Positions 53,491 to 61,530 of a stretch of DNA of 64,000 nucleotides are shown here, one piece after another. The stretch comes from Laceyella tengchongensis (lineage in GTDB: Bacteria > Bacillota > Bacilli > Thermoactinomycetales > Thermoactinomycetaceae): assembly GCF_900182735.1 (NCBI RefSeq), contig NZ_FXTU01000004.1, forward strand, positions 1-64,000, read 5' to 3'. The stretch's first letter is position 1; the number at the start of each line of letters is the position of its first letter. The translations under genes were made by a program, and so were the position numbers. The notes beneath the pieces are model-generated. The model did not search any database. It was not told the DNA's origin and saw only the letters and a list, made by a program, of their open reading frames with translations.

Positions 53491-53649
53491 GTGCAAGAAC
53501 CGGAAAAGCTCTTCACGCAAGAAGACGTTAACCGCATCGTTAAAGAGCGGCTTAAGCGGGAGCGCAGAAAGCGGGCAGACCTGCTTAATTACATTGCTTG
53601 GCTGGAAGAGAAAGTAAAAGAGAATAAAGAGGCGATGAGCGATGAGTAA
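53491..53649 (+). CDS. small coiled-coil protein, scaffold-like motif
   Basis: This 52-residue protein starts at GTG 53491 behind AGGAGGTGG. KLFTQEDVNRIVKERLKRER is a motif often seen at the end of phage scaffold-type proteins. It is too short for a real scaffold. It overlaps the next gene's start by eight bases. Confidence 0.5.
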   Translation: MQEPEKLFTQEDVNRIVKERLKRERRKRADLLNYIAWLEEKVKENKEAMSDE

Positions 53650-53995
53650 ATACGTTATAGACCTACGACTCGTTAAGGATAAAGAGTTACGAGCCGTCGC
53701 GCTAATTGAAGCGCCTAACGGTGAAGAAATCGACGTAATAGATTTTTCCAGCCCGTATTTTACCAAATCAGGCGTAGCCCACAGCACGCTAGACAAGGCG
53801 GCGAAGGTTGTAGCGGAACACGGCGGAAAACACATTCATTTGAAAACGAATTTCTTACCCTTACATCGAGATTTTTCGCGAAGGCGGAATAACTTTCCGT
53901 TAACCCGCGTTACGTTGGGACGCTTGAAAGAGTACGGCGTAAAAATTGACAGCATAGAACTGATTAACGATGAAGAAACGGGTTTAACCCTTTAA
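53642..53995 (+). CDS. hypothetical protein
   Basis: This 117-residue, alpha/beta protein has a start overlapping the end of the 52-residue gene. Motifs such as HGGKHIHLKTNFLPL do not match a family I know. It lies in a tight run of small genes. Confidence 0.55.
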   Translation: MSKYVIDLRLVKDKELRAVALIEAPNGEEIDVIDFSSPYFTKSGVAHSTLDKAAKVVAEHGGKHIHLKTNFLPLHRDFSRRRNNFPLTRVTLGRLKEYGVKIDSIELINDEETGLTL

Positions 53996-54014
53996 TAAAC
54001 AGGAGGTATATATT

Positions 54015-54806
54015 ATGAAAAGCCAAACGATTCACACAAACGAATACGGAGATAAACACGTAGAACAGGCGCTATTTATGACAGAAAGTACTAACGTAGA
54101 CGGCAATCGCTACGAAAAAGGTAATATCTATAACGTCGAACAGGCCAAGGCCGCGCAACTGGTTGAGGATGGCGTTGCAAGTCCCGTTTCATTTCCTGCG
54201 CTAGAAGCTATTTCTGTTACGATAGACCAGCGCTTGAGCCAGTTCAAAAAGCAATACGAAGAAATTAAACATCATGAACGCTACGCGGACAGTGAGGCGG
54301 AACGTAAATTCCAATTGAAAATGCTGGAAATGAATCTTGAGGCGGATATGCAGGCGTTGAAACAGAAGTACGCGGAAGAACTAGAGAATTTGCAACGCGA
54401 AATCGCGCGGGAGAGTCTCTCAGTAGAATTCACCACGTCCGAAACCGTTAACGCCTACGCCGATAACCTCATTGCAGAAGCGCAATACACGGACGACAAA
54501 GAAGGATTAGCGGATTTGCTCGCTATTAAGGTATCCGCGATGGACGACAACGAGCGGTTAACCCTTCTGCGTCGCTTTGGTCGGATTGCCGCCGCTTTGA
54601 CAGAAGGAGCCGCAGGGAACAGCAAGACACGGATTAAAGAGAAGCTCGGTAAAATTCATGCGGAGTTGAAATCCGCGCATAAGCAAAATGAATACGATTT
54701 AAAACTTCGTCAATTGGCGGCGATTAAACAGAATGACCCGCTTACCAACTACCGCTTATATAAGATGGCCGTAAAACGCAACGACGCAAGCCGCTTTAAC
54801 TTCTAA
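54015..54806 (+). CDS. coiled-coil protein with phage-like N-terminal motif
   Basis: This 263-residue protein has GNRYEKGNIYNVEQAKAAQLVEDGVA at residues 30-55, a motif common near phage head genes. Coiled coil (75-140) and a helical C-terminus (150-263) follow. AGGAGG lies 9 bases before ATG. The sequence does not identify a capsid role. Confidence 0.55.
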   Translation: MKSQTIHTNEYGDKHVEQALFMTESTNVDGNRYEKGNIYNVEQAKAAQLVEDGVASPVSFPALEAISVTIDQRLSQFKKQYEEIKHHERYADSEAERKFQLKMLEMNLEADMQALKQKYAEELENLQREIARESLSVEFTTSETVNAYADNLIAEAQYTDDKEGLADLLAIKVSAMDDNERLTLLRRFGRIAAALTEGAAGNSKTRIKEKLGKIHAELKSAHKQNEYDLKLRQLAAIKQNDPLTNYRLYKMAVKRNDASRFNF

Positions 54807-54822
54807 ACGGAGGTGCTAACGG

Positions 54823-55398
54823 ATGACAGACCGGAATGATAACGCGGAGCGCGGATTTATCGAAATAGAACAATACACCGCACTGCGGAAAGAACACATG
54901 AACGCGCAAGTCGAGATTGAGAAACTACGGGCGGAGCTTGAACGGCTCGCGCCCTTCAAAACGAAATGGCTAGATAAGGTAAAAAATGACCTGATGAACG
55001 AGTATAACATACCTGATGAACAACGGGAATATTGGGCGGAACGAATTACGGGAGACAGCGAAGAAGAACTAAAAGACGCGGTTGAACGGTTGTGGCGTGA
55101 ATTGAAGCTAGACGCCCGCCCTGCTTACGTAGACCCAGTGAGCCGGAACCCACGCGCTTATATGCCGTCTAGCAACGTTAAAAAGGCGTTATATGACATC
55201 GGACGACAAGCGGCAGAAAAGGCGCTAGGGATGAATGAAGGCGGTTCGCGCGTCGTAGAGCGTGGGGGCGTCGGGGCTAGACGTAGCGTAATACCAACGA
55301 ATAAACCGATGGGTAACCCTCCGATGAAGTTACCGCCCCGGAATTCGGTACACGGTTCCAGCGGATGGGCGAAACTCTTTAAGTTCTTCGGTAAGTAA
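54823..55398 (+). CDS. hypothetical coiled-coil protein
   Basis: This 191-residue protein has an N-terminal coiled coil (20-50), a charged helical middle (70-115) and a Gly/Arg/Pro-rich tail (135-191, with KPMGNPPMKLPPR). GGAGG is 12 bases upstream. The family is unknown; the tail resembles nucleic-acid or virion-associated tails. Confidence 0.5.
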   Translation: MTDRNDNAERGFIEIEQYTALRKEHMNAQVEIEKLRAELERLAPFKTKWLDKVKNDLMNEYNIPDEQREYWAERITGDSEEELKDAVERLWRELKLDARPAYVDPVSRNPRAYMPSSNVKKALYDIGRQAAEKALGMNEGGSRVVERGGVGARRSVIPTNKPMGNPPMKLPPRNSVHGSSGWAKLFKFFGK

Positions 55399-55445
55399 AC
55401 TCTAATAAAACAGACGCGAATAAAGGCGTAGGAGAGATGGGAAAT

Positions 55446-55592
55446 ATGGAAATTTTGATTGTAGGCGGCGCGGTATTTATTGGGACGTTAGCGAAGGGAT
55501 TATTAAGCGGAGGTGCGGCGCATGAGAGAAGAACGCAAACACGCAAATATCAATTATCACGATACAATTACGGGTTCCTCACCCGGAAATAG
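55446..55592 (+). CDS. single-helix membrane peptide
   Basis: This 48-residue protein has a hydrophobic N-terminal helix (MEILIVGGAVFIGTLAKGLL) and a basic tail (RRTQTRKYQLSRY). It overlaps the HNH gene in another frame. GAGATGG is a fair ribosome site before ATG 55446. Size and plan are those of toxin-like or phage minor membrane peptides; function unknown. Confidence 0.45.
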   Translation: MEILIVGGAVFIGTLAKGLLSGGAAHERRTQTRKYQLSRYNYGFLTRK

Positions 55593-55911
55593 AATCGTTA
55601 TCCCGGAACGGGGTACACCGCATTTCAATGCTAAACCTATAGAAGTCGAGATAGATAAAGACGGTCATTGGATTTTTTGCGGGCATAACCCGAAACTTGC
55701 AAAACCTCAAATAAGACGCGGTGGGCGGGTTGTCTACGTCCATAGATATATTTACGAGTTGTATAACGGTCAGATACCGGACGGGTACCGCTTAACTAGT
55801 ACTTGCGGGAATAAGCACTGTGTAAACCCGAACCATAACGCGGCGAAACGTCCGGCGGAACTAAGCCCGGTGCTTGGGCGAATTTTCCGCTCTAATAGCG
55901 ACGAAGATTAA
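55522..55911 (+). CDS. HNH endonuclease (HNH_3-type)
   Basis: This 129-residue protein has VHRYIYELYNGQIPDGYRL followed by CGNKHCVNPNH, the HNH_3 pattern with paired Cys and catalytic His. It is likely a free-standing homing-type nuclease, as is common in phages. ATG 55522 has GGAGG 8 bases upstream; the GTG at 55513 is too close. Confidence 0.8.
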   Translation: MREERKHANINYHDTITGSSPGNRIVIPERGTPHFNAKPIEVEIDKDGHWIFCGHNPKLAKPQIRRGGRVVYVHRYIYELYNGQIPDGYRLTSTCGNKHCVNPNHNAAKRPAELSPVLGRIFRSNSDED

Positions 55912-56217
55912 AGCGCCAAACCAACCGGGGAGGCGCTTGTTACCGCTACCGCAACGGAGTGCCACTTCGCGACTAATTCGGGTACGTTGTTTAACAAATT
56001 AAGCGGGGTATTCAGCCAGTTAAAAGATGCTGACCCGGACTATGCCGCTAAATGGGACGAATTCGAGGCGGCGGGCGTTCCGGTTACGTCAATTAGCAAA
56101 GTTAGCGCTTATTAATACGGAATCTTAAACGGTGAAAACTGGCGCCACCTGCCGCCATTTGAAGTCTTACGCGACGAGTTTCGCCGCCTATACGAAGAAA
56201 GCAGGCGGGGACGTTAA
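55912..56217 (+). pseudogene. readable frame interrupted by TAA
   Basis: In the frame after the HNH stop the sequence reads like coding DNA (NKLSGVFSQLKDADPDYAAK, then TAA at 56113, then NGENWRHLPPFEVLRDEFRR) to a TAA at 56215. It has no clear start (TTG 55987 is possible). The likely cause is decay of a gene with an in-frame nonsense change. Confidence 0.35.
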
Positions 56218-56879
56218 TACCTCCTCTTCTCTACCGTTATCCTTCGTTATCAGACCGGAAGAGAACCAGAAGAGTGCGGAAGATATCGGTAGGGGATGAC
56301 TATAAACGGTTTGTATCGCAAACTAAGATAACACCGATTATTTGACCGACGGGTCAATTATTATCGTTAAAGCAAACGCAATAACGGTACGGTAAACTGT
56401 AAATTATTAGAAAACGCTATATTTCGGTATCTTTCGTGAGCTAACGTTATGTTTTCGTGAATTCTAGGGGTTTACGGTTGCAGTCCGTCTAATTGTTCGG
56501 ATTTAAGGCATTGGCCAACGGATGCCTGGCTAAAAATCGTTCGGGTTTAGCGGATGAGATACGGCCATGATACCTATATAGACAGCGATAAACACCGTTA
56601 GGATACCGTCAGATGATACCGACAAACGACGTAAATACCAGCCTCGGGCACCCGGCGGATGGACGGCCGGAAATCCTAGGGGGTTGGTAAATAGCGGATG
56701 TCCAGCGCTATATAAACTCGAATATACGCCTTTCTATGCGTTGTTTATTTGCGAGGATACCTAGAGTACCTGCCCGCTAAATTCGATAGCGTACAGACGA
56801 AATAAGAAGCGTTATTAAAAAGGCGATGCCGGAAAGCCGCTATTTTCAACGGGTTTGCACCGCCTATTTTATGGTAATT
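56218..56879. other. 660-base non-coding region with GATACC repeats
   Basis: No gene is readable. The word GATACC or a close form occurs several times between 56557 and 56762 (56557, 56568, 56602, 56614, 56755), and short stems such as GGCAT...ATGCC and CTCG...CGAG are present. It may be the replication origin of the excised element, or a large structured RNA. The sequence does not decide. Confidence 0.4.
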
Positions 56880-57257
56880 TTAAGGGTGCACCTTTGGCCT
56901 CGGTCGTGCATCGTTGTATTTTGGACTCATTTTTTCAATAAGGTAATATTCGATATCTACACCTTCGCAACATTCGGGGTACTGCTCGCGGAATGCGTCA
57001 AAAGAATCAGCGAATAATAGGCGGACTTCCGCGACTTCTGCGATGAAGCGTTTTGTATTAGCGTTACCCTTCAAATGAGTGCGAACCCGTTTTGTAAGGT
57101 CGCTTGACCATCCTATATAAAGTAGGTTTCCCGTGTCATTGTAAAAGAAATATAGGCCGCTGATTGAATGGCTTAAATCATGTTTTCTTAACCAATAAGC
57201 AAAACCCGGATGTAATACGTCTTCAACAGGTATAATCCTATCAAAATTAATATTCAT
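56880..57257 (-). CDS. GIY-YIG endonuclease
   Basis: The 125-residue protein has GLYFFYNDTGNLLYIGWSSDLTKR, the GIY-YIG core with the conserved Gly-Tyr-Ile-Gly-like arrangement, and IEYYLIEKMSPKYN at the end. Such nucleases cut DNA in repair, homing or mobile elements. ATG 57257 overlaps the stop of the resolvase gene (TAATG), so it is translated with it; AAGGGG lies 8 bases upstream. Confidence 0.8.
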   Translation of the reverse strand: MNINFDRIIPVEDVLHPGFAYWLRKHDLSHSISGLYFFYNDTGNLLYIGWSSDLTKRVRTHLKGNANTKRFIAEVAEVRLLFADSFDAFREQYPECCEGVDIEYYLIEKMSPKYNDARPRPKVHP

Positions 57258-57850
57258 TATAGGCACCCCTTCCGTAACTTCCGAGCTTCACGGTAAATAG
57301 TTGCCTCCGAAATATTCGTTATCTCCGCTATCTTCTTAACGGTTAGCCCGTTCGTGTCTCGGTTCTGGTAAAGCTCTAAAGCGTGTGCCAATCCGGCATG
57401 ATTAGCGGTATAGCGTTTAGGCCGTCCTTTGTATACGCCGCGTTCTTTGGCTTTAGCGATGCCTTCGCGTTGTCGTTCCTTAATAATGCCTAACTCGAAT
57501 TCAGCGACAGCGGAAAACATCGTTATCATTAGTTTTCCGGTAGGCGTCGTCGTGTCTACGTTCATTCCGCCAAAGTTAAGGATGACTAAGCCTACGCCCT
57601 TATCGTTTAAGTATTCGATAGTCTCTAGCGCGTCTTTCGTCGAGCGAGCAAAGCGGTCTAATTTCGTGACAACGATGGTATCCCCTTTTTTAACCCTACC
57701 CAGTAGCGATTTAAAACCTGTCCGGTGGTCTACGCTCCTGCCGCTCACCTTCTCCATTACCACGTCGTCTACGCCGTATGCTCGCAGTTGTTCGACTTGG
57801 ACGTCTAAACTTTGGTCTTTCGTAGATACCCGCGCATAACCGTAAATCAT
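57257..57850 (-). CDS. serine resolvase/invertase
   Basis: The 197-residue protein starts MIYGYARVSTKDQSL with catalytic Ser9, and has TKLDRFARSTKDALE and a C-terminal HTH (TVKKIAEITNISEATIYREARK). It resolves dimers or inverts DNA at res sites. The upstream 57.86-57.97 kb region has matching inverted repeats. It forms an operon with the GIY-YIG gene. Confidence 0.9.
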   Translation of the reverse strand: MIYGYARVSTKDQSLDVQVEQLRAYGVDDVVMEKVSGRSVDHRTGFKSLLGRVKKGDTIVVTKLDRFARSTKDALETIEYLNDKGVGLVILNFGGMNVDTTTPTGKLMITMFSAVAEFELGIIKERQREGIAKAKERGVYKGRPKRYTANHAGLAHALELYQNRDTNGLTVKKIAEITNISEATIYREARKLRKGCL

Positions 57851-57884
57851 AATCCGTTTCCCCTTCCATTTTTGATAGGTGTAT

Positions 57885-57967
57885 TTGATAGACTGTCAAG
57901 TATTATACTATCGATAGTCAATCATACTGTCAAGTGGGTACGCCCAATTGATAGACTATTGATAGTC
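57885..57967. promoter_or_regulatory. res-like site with promoter of the resolvase
   Basis: TTGATAGACTGTCAA (57885-57899), the perfect palindrome ACTATCGATAGT (57907-57918) and TTGATAGACT...TTGATAGTC (57948-57967) share the same half-site. TATAAT on the minus strand overlaps at about 57902. Resolvase binding here would control both recombination and its own expression. Confidence 0.6.
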
Positions 57968-58426
57968 GACACCATCGACAGCGCTAATGCAAGCGATGAT
58001 TAACGGTTAATTAAACGATAATTAATGCGTATTGCGCGCCGTTCAGTCGTTAATGAATCGGTTTTAGATATCGTTCCAAAAACCCCGGGGCTACTCTCTG
58101 TGGATATATGCGGCCTGACCGTCAAAACTCCTCTACAATCTCAGAAACCCGGACGGTTACGGAATCTACCGTAGAAAACGCCCGTTCTTTTTTCGATGTC
58201 CTACAGTAAAAAATTTTGCGGCAAATTTTCGGAACCTCGACCCTTACGCGCCACGCTTCCGTTCTCTTAACGGCAGGGTTCCGTTTATTTTTCCGTTTAG
58301 TGTTATCGTTTCATTCACCGTTGACAGCCCGCCCATTCACCGCTTATAATAGGTAGAAACTAAGCGTAAATAACGTGTCTAGAGCGTTAACATAACGGAT
58401 GCGTTAACGGGTGATTACCGCCGCCG
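57968..58426. other. right-end non-coding region of the element
   Basis: About 460 bases without a gene. Words like GCGTTAAC and GTTAACGG recur near the right repeat (58386, 58401) and near the left end (GTGTTAACG at 47208, ACATTAACC at 47257), as expected of arm-type integrase sites. Confidence 0.4.
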
Positions 58427-58474
58427 ACACTGGCAGTGTAGAGGTCAGCGGTTCGAGCCCGCTATGCTCCACCA
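58427..58474 (+). repeat. attR-side direct repeat
   Basis: A 48-bp copy of the tRNA-Ala 3' end, identical to 47121-47168. It is not a functional tRNA, because the acceptor and D arms are absent. Confidence 0.92.
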
Positions 58475-58480
58475 AAGACA

Positions 58481-58504
58481 AACCGCGAGATTTCGCGGTT
58501 TTTT
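58481..58504 (+). terminator. terminator after the right repeat
   Basis: AACCGCGA/TCGCGGTT stem with T-run. Before the 11.35 kb insertion it would have followed tRNA-Ala directly. Confidence 0.75.
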
Positions 58505-58758
58505 GCTGTTCCCGGAAAATGTAATTAAGCCAAAAAAGGCCGTTTGACCACATTTTGACCACACACTTAAGGTAAGTAGAATGCGTTAGAAAACACTAGT
58601 GTATCAAGGGGAAACGCTGTTTCATGATTGGGAATTTGGCTTCTGTGCCGGATGTGGTCAAAACGTGGTCAAGGTTCTTACTTACAGTTCGATGACCGGA
58701 TACGACCTGCGAATTGATACGGCGGTGCATTGAGAACTCAATTGCATAAAAACGAAAA

Positions 58759-58785
58759 GAGCCCATAGATGAGTGGGCTTTTTTC
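58759..58785. terminator. bidirectional terminator hairpin
   Basis: An AGCCCA/TGGGCT stem with T6 on the plus strand, ahead of the 248-residue gene. Confidence 0.6.
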
Positions 58786-58857
58786 TTTCTTATTTAAGCG
58801 AAGGATTTTCCATTTCTCCACTCGAATCTTCTTTGTGTTAAAGGAGGAATGAGCGGA

Positions 58858-59604
58858 ATGAGTGGAGAGAAAAAAAGGAAGGAAGTAGAGTTTTGGGAAA
58901 AGGTACAAGCTCTTTGGCATGATTGGAAAGTCACCATCAGCATGGTATGGTTTTTCTTTTTGGCCACGATCGGACTTATTGTGTTTGCTGTGAGTTATTG
59001 GGTATCTGGTGAATGGAACGGTAGTAATTTTTCCGGCGAAGTGGATGCTGCCATGATCAATTCACTCGTAGCTATCTTCGTCACGGTTCCCATTACCCTG
59101 CTAACGGGAGCAGGCACGATCTTAGTTACTGCGTATTTCAATTTGCAGACGCAGAAGATCGCGGTGCAGGCTCAACGATCGGCATTAAGAGATAAGATTC
59201 TGGAAAAGAGATTTGAAATATATCCTGAGATTGAAGATAAGGTCTATAACATTATTAATCTTTCCACAAAAGGTATAAAAAAACTAACCAATGAAAAAGA
59301 TCTGATTCGCGATAAGGTAGAAAAATTGATCAATGATTTAAATAACTATTGCAAAAATCATGGTCCTTTTATCTCTCGATCAATGAAAAAACAGGTAGCG
59401 GAATTTATAAGAAAAATGAAATACATCTGTTCAACAAAGTTATCAGACAAAAATATTTATGATGGAAACCATGCGAATATAATATATCAAGAATGCTTTG
59501 ACCATATATTTAATATGAGTAATACCATCCGATCTGAATTGGATACTGATACTATCGAAAAGGATTGGGAGTTCCTTCAGCAATATCGAATCGATGAGGA
59601 GTAA
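58858..59604 (+). CDS. membrane protein, possible phage accessory
   Basis: The 248-residue protein has two membrane helices (about 24-44 and 66-92) and a charged helical cytosolic tail (95-248). ATG 58858 sits 9 bases after AAAGGAGG; ATG 58849 is too close. It lies between attR and the integrase remnant, a place often used for superinfection exclusion genes; nothing in the sequence proves this. Confidence 0.55.
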   Translation: MSGEKKRKEVEFWEKVQALWHDWKVTISMVWFFFLATIGLIVFAVSYWVSGEWNGSNFSGEVDAAMINSLVAIFVTVPITLLTGAGTILVTAYFNLQTQKIAVQAQRSALRDKILEKRFEIYPEIEDKVYNIINLSTKGIKKLTNEKDLIRDKVEKLINDLNNYCKNHGPFISRSMKKQVAEFIRKMKYICSTKLSDKNIYDGNHANIIYQECFDHIFNMSNTIRSELDTDTIEKDWEFLQQYRIDEE

Positions 59605-59608
59605 ATCA

Positions 59609-59640
59609 AAACCACCCCGGAATCTTCTAGGGTGGTTTGT
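59609..59640. terminator. terminator between convergent genes
   Basis: AACCACCC/GGGTGGTT with T-runs, between the membrane protein gene and the integrase remnant. Confidence 0.7.
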
Positions 59641-59656
59641 CTTAATTTTCAACGAT

Positions 59657-60345
59657 TTATTTCGTTGCTTGAAACGCCTCACTGAATTTCTTGGCGGCCC
59701 CGCCTTGAATATTGGGAATGACATGGCTATAAACATCCAAGGTCACACTCGTTCGGCTGTGGCCCAACCGTTCGCTTACCACCTTTGGATGTTCGCCAAG
59801 CTGAAGCATAATGGTTGCATGAGTGTGGCGGAGATCGTGAAAGCGGATTTTTGGAACATCTGCTTCTCTGATCATCCTTTTATAGTGTCTTCGAAAGTTA
59901 CTTGGTATGATGGGGGTTCCTTTACTTGTGCAGACGACCAAGTCATGGTCTTGATATCCGGCACCAAGTAGCAATTTGTTTTGGTTCTGTAATGCCTTAT
60001 GTTTCTTCAGTGCGGCTACAATGTCATCCGTGATGGCAATGACCCTTCTGGAGCTTTTCGTCTTGGGCTCTTGGAAAACCAGCCCCTTACTGGTACGGGC
60101 TAATGTTTGTCGGATGCTGATCTGACCTTTCTCAAAGTCACAATCCTTCCACCGTAACCCCAATATTTCCCCTAGCCGCATTCCCGTATAGATCGCCAAA
60201 AGGTAACCAATATGTAACAAGGGTTCTTCTGCTGTATGCTTTAGAAAACGATAGGCTTCTTCGATCGTCCACGTGCCTTTTTCTTTATACTCAATTTTTG
60301 GTGGACTTGTTAAGCTGGCGGGGTTCGTATTAATCATCTTCCACT
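59657..60345 (-). pseudogene. phage integrase, 5'-truncated
   Basis: The C-terminal ~230 residues of a phage tyrosine integrase are intact: Arg in TGMRLGEILGL, HDLRHTHAT, LGHSRTSVT and Tyr in LDVYSHV. The usual ~140 N-terminal residues (core-binding domain) are missing; the frame loses family similarity upstream of WKMINTNPASL, near 60345. The remainder joins directly to a truncated holin on the other strand, marking a deletion junction. Confidence 0.8.
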
Positions 60346-60369
60346 TGAAGGGGATGGTCAAATTCATTA

Positions 60370-60705
60370 AAGGCTCTGCTGATTTTTGTTGCGATTGATT
60401 ATGTAAGTGGTTTTTTTGCGGCCCGTAAAGAAGGGAAGTTATCCAGCCAAGTGGGGATGATGGGGATCGCCAAAAAAGTGATGGTCTTTGCGCTTATTGC
60501 AGTGGCCCATCTGATTGATACCTCATTGGGGAATCAGCACTTGTTCCGCGACGGGACGGTGCTTTTTTATTTGGTGAACGAAGCTATCTCCATTCTAGAG
60601 AATGCGGGTCGGATTGGATTACCCATTCCACCACAGCTCCAGAAAGGGATTGAAATCTTACGGGAAAAAAGAAAGGAGAATGATAAAGATGAAAGTAGTC
60701 ATTGA
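60370..60705 (+). pseudogene. phage holin, 5'-truncated
   Basis: From about 60370 the frame reads LKALLIFVAIDYVSGFFAARKEGKLSSQVGM, as in toxin-secretion/phage-lysis holins, but the first ~30 residues and start codon are absent. A GTG at 60451 could give an 84-residue product with one helix (KVMVFALIAVAHLID). The junction with the integrase remnant lies at 60345-60370. It overlaps the ribosome site of the amidase gene. Confidence 0.7.
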
Positions 60706-61417
60706 TCCTGGGCACGGTGGCTCGGACACGGGTGCGACTGGCTTTGGTCTGCGTGAGGCAGATGTGGCGTTGAAATTGGCAGAGCTGGTTGGAGAATATT
60801 TTGGGAAGTATGAAGGGGCCGTTGTTACCTTCACACGTAACAGGAACACTTCGTCCTCTTATCCGGGGCCACCAGAGGGATTAAGAAAAAGAATTGCCTA
60901 TGCGAATAGTACAAACGCAGATCTCTTCCTGTCTTTGCATTGTAATGCAGGCGGTGGATCGGGATTTGAATCCTATATTGCCAAGGGGGCTCCGGCCCGT
61001 ACTCAGAAAATCCAAAACGCAATCAATGACAGTGTGTTGGGGTATTTGAAAGGATATGGAATTGGTCCGCATGGTAATGTAGCCAAAAACGATACCCAAG
61101 GCGCTTACTCCCGGATCGCAGTTTTGCGAGACACGAAGATGAGTGCGGTTTTGCTTGAGAACCTATTTATCGATAATCCGAAGGAAAACAAGCTGTTACG
61201 CGATCGTCGATTCTTGGATGGACTGGCAAAGGCCATCGTTAAAGGTGTAGCGGTTGCGTTTGGGTTGAAAGAGAAAGTGGCCAAGCCAAAGCCGATGTAT
61301 AGAGTAACGGTGGATGGGAAGGAGATTGTGGACACGGCTTATGAGGATAAAATTGCGACAATAGTAGTTGAATCAATTAGAAAATCAGTGAAGGAAATTA
61401 ATATAAAGGAAATATAA
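60689..61417 (+). CDS. N-acetylmuramoyl-L-alanine amidase (endolysin)
   Basis: The 242-residue protein is an Amidase_3 enzyme: His in DPGHGGSDTG, Glu in LREADVALKL, His in LSLHCNAGG and Glu in AVLLENLFIDN are the zinc and catalytic residues. Residues 175-242 form a short C-terminal wall-binding-like part. It cuts peptidoglycan at lysis. ATG 60689 has AAAGGAG 10 bases upstream; ATG 60680 is too close. It ends before a terminator. Confidence 0.9.
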   Translation: MKVVIDPGHGGSDTGATGFGLREADVALKLAELVGEYFGKYEGAVVTFTRNRNTSSSYPGPPEGLRKRIAYANSTNADLFLSLHCNAGGGSGFESYIAKGAPARTQKIQNAINDSVLGYLKGYGIGPHGNVAKNDTQGAYSRIAVLRDTKMSAVLLENLFIDNPKENKLLRDRRFLDGLAKAIVKGVAVAFGLKEKVAKPKPMYRVTVDGKEIVDTAYEDKIATIVVESIRKSVKEINIKEI

Positions 61418-61420
61418 GAA

Positions 61421-61449
61421 AGCAAGCTCCTCTATTAGGGGAGCTTGCT
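61421..61449. terminator. terminator between amidase and regulator genes
   Basis: AGCAAGCTCC pairs with GGAGCTTGCT between convergent genes. Confidence 0.75.
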
Positions 61450-61464
61450 AATATGTAACTTTTA

Positions 61465-61530
61465 CTATGCGTCTGGGGGATCACCTGCAGAATTTAATTT
61501 AATTTTTCGTACTTGCGAGTTTGATCTCAT
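61465..61530 (-). CDS. possible nested peptide gene in the 3' end of the HTH-TPR gene
   Basis: ATG 61530 is preceded 8 bases upstream by a near-perfect AAGGAGGTG (61539-61547). It would give a 21-residue peptide ending NSAGDPPDA, in the same frame as the regulator. If translated alone it could be a signalling peptide for that regulator. No signal sequence is present, and the regulator could simply contain this tail. Confidence 0.4.
   Translation of the reverse strand: MRSNSQVRKIKLNSAGDPPDA

Larger units (their letters stand above)
47121..58474. mobile_element. integrative element in tRNA-Ala, novel gene set
   Basis: The element is bounded by identical 48-bp repeats, with a tyrosine integrase just inside the left end and a serine resolvase near the right end. 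Codon and base use differ from the flanks (many CGC, GCG, CTA, GTTAAC words). Rep-like, Spd-like, sigma-like and small phage-flavoured genes are present. There is no terminase, capsid, portal, relaxase or FtsK-type transfer gene, so it is neither a normal prophage nor a normal conjugative element by what I can see. Confidence 0.85.

Noticed and set aside
58427..58474. Second tRNA gene
   Set aside because: Only the 3' 48 bases are present; acceptor 5' strand and D arm are missing, so it is the right attachment repeat.
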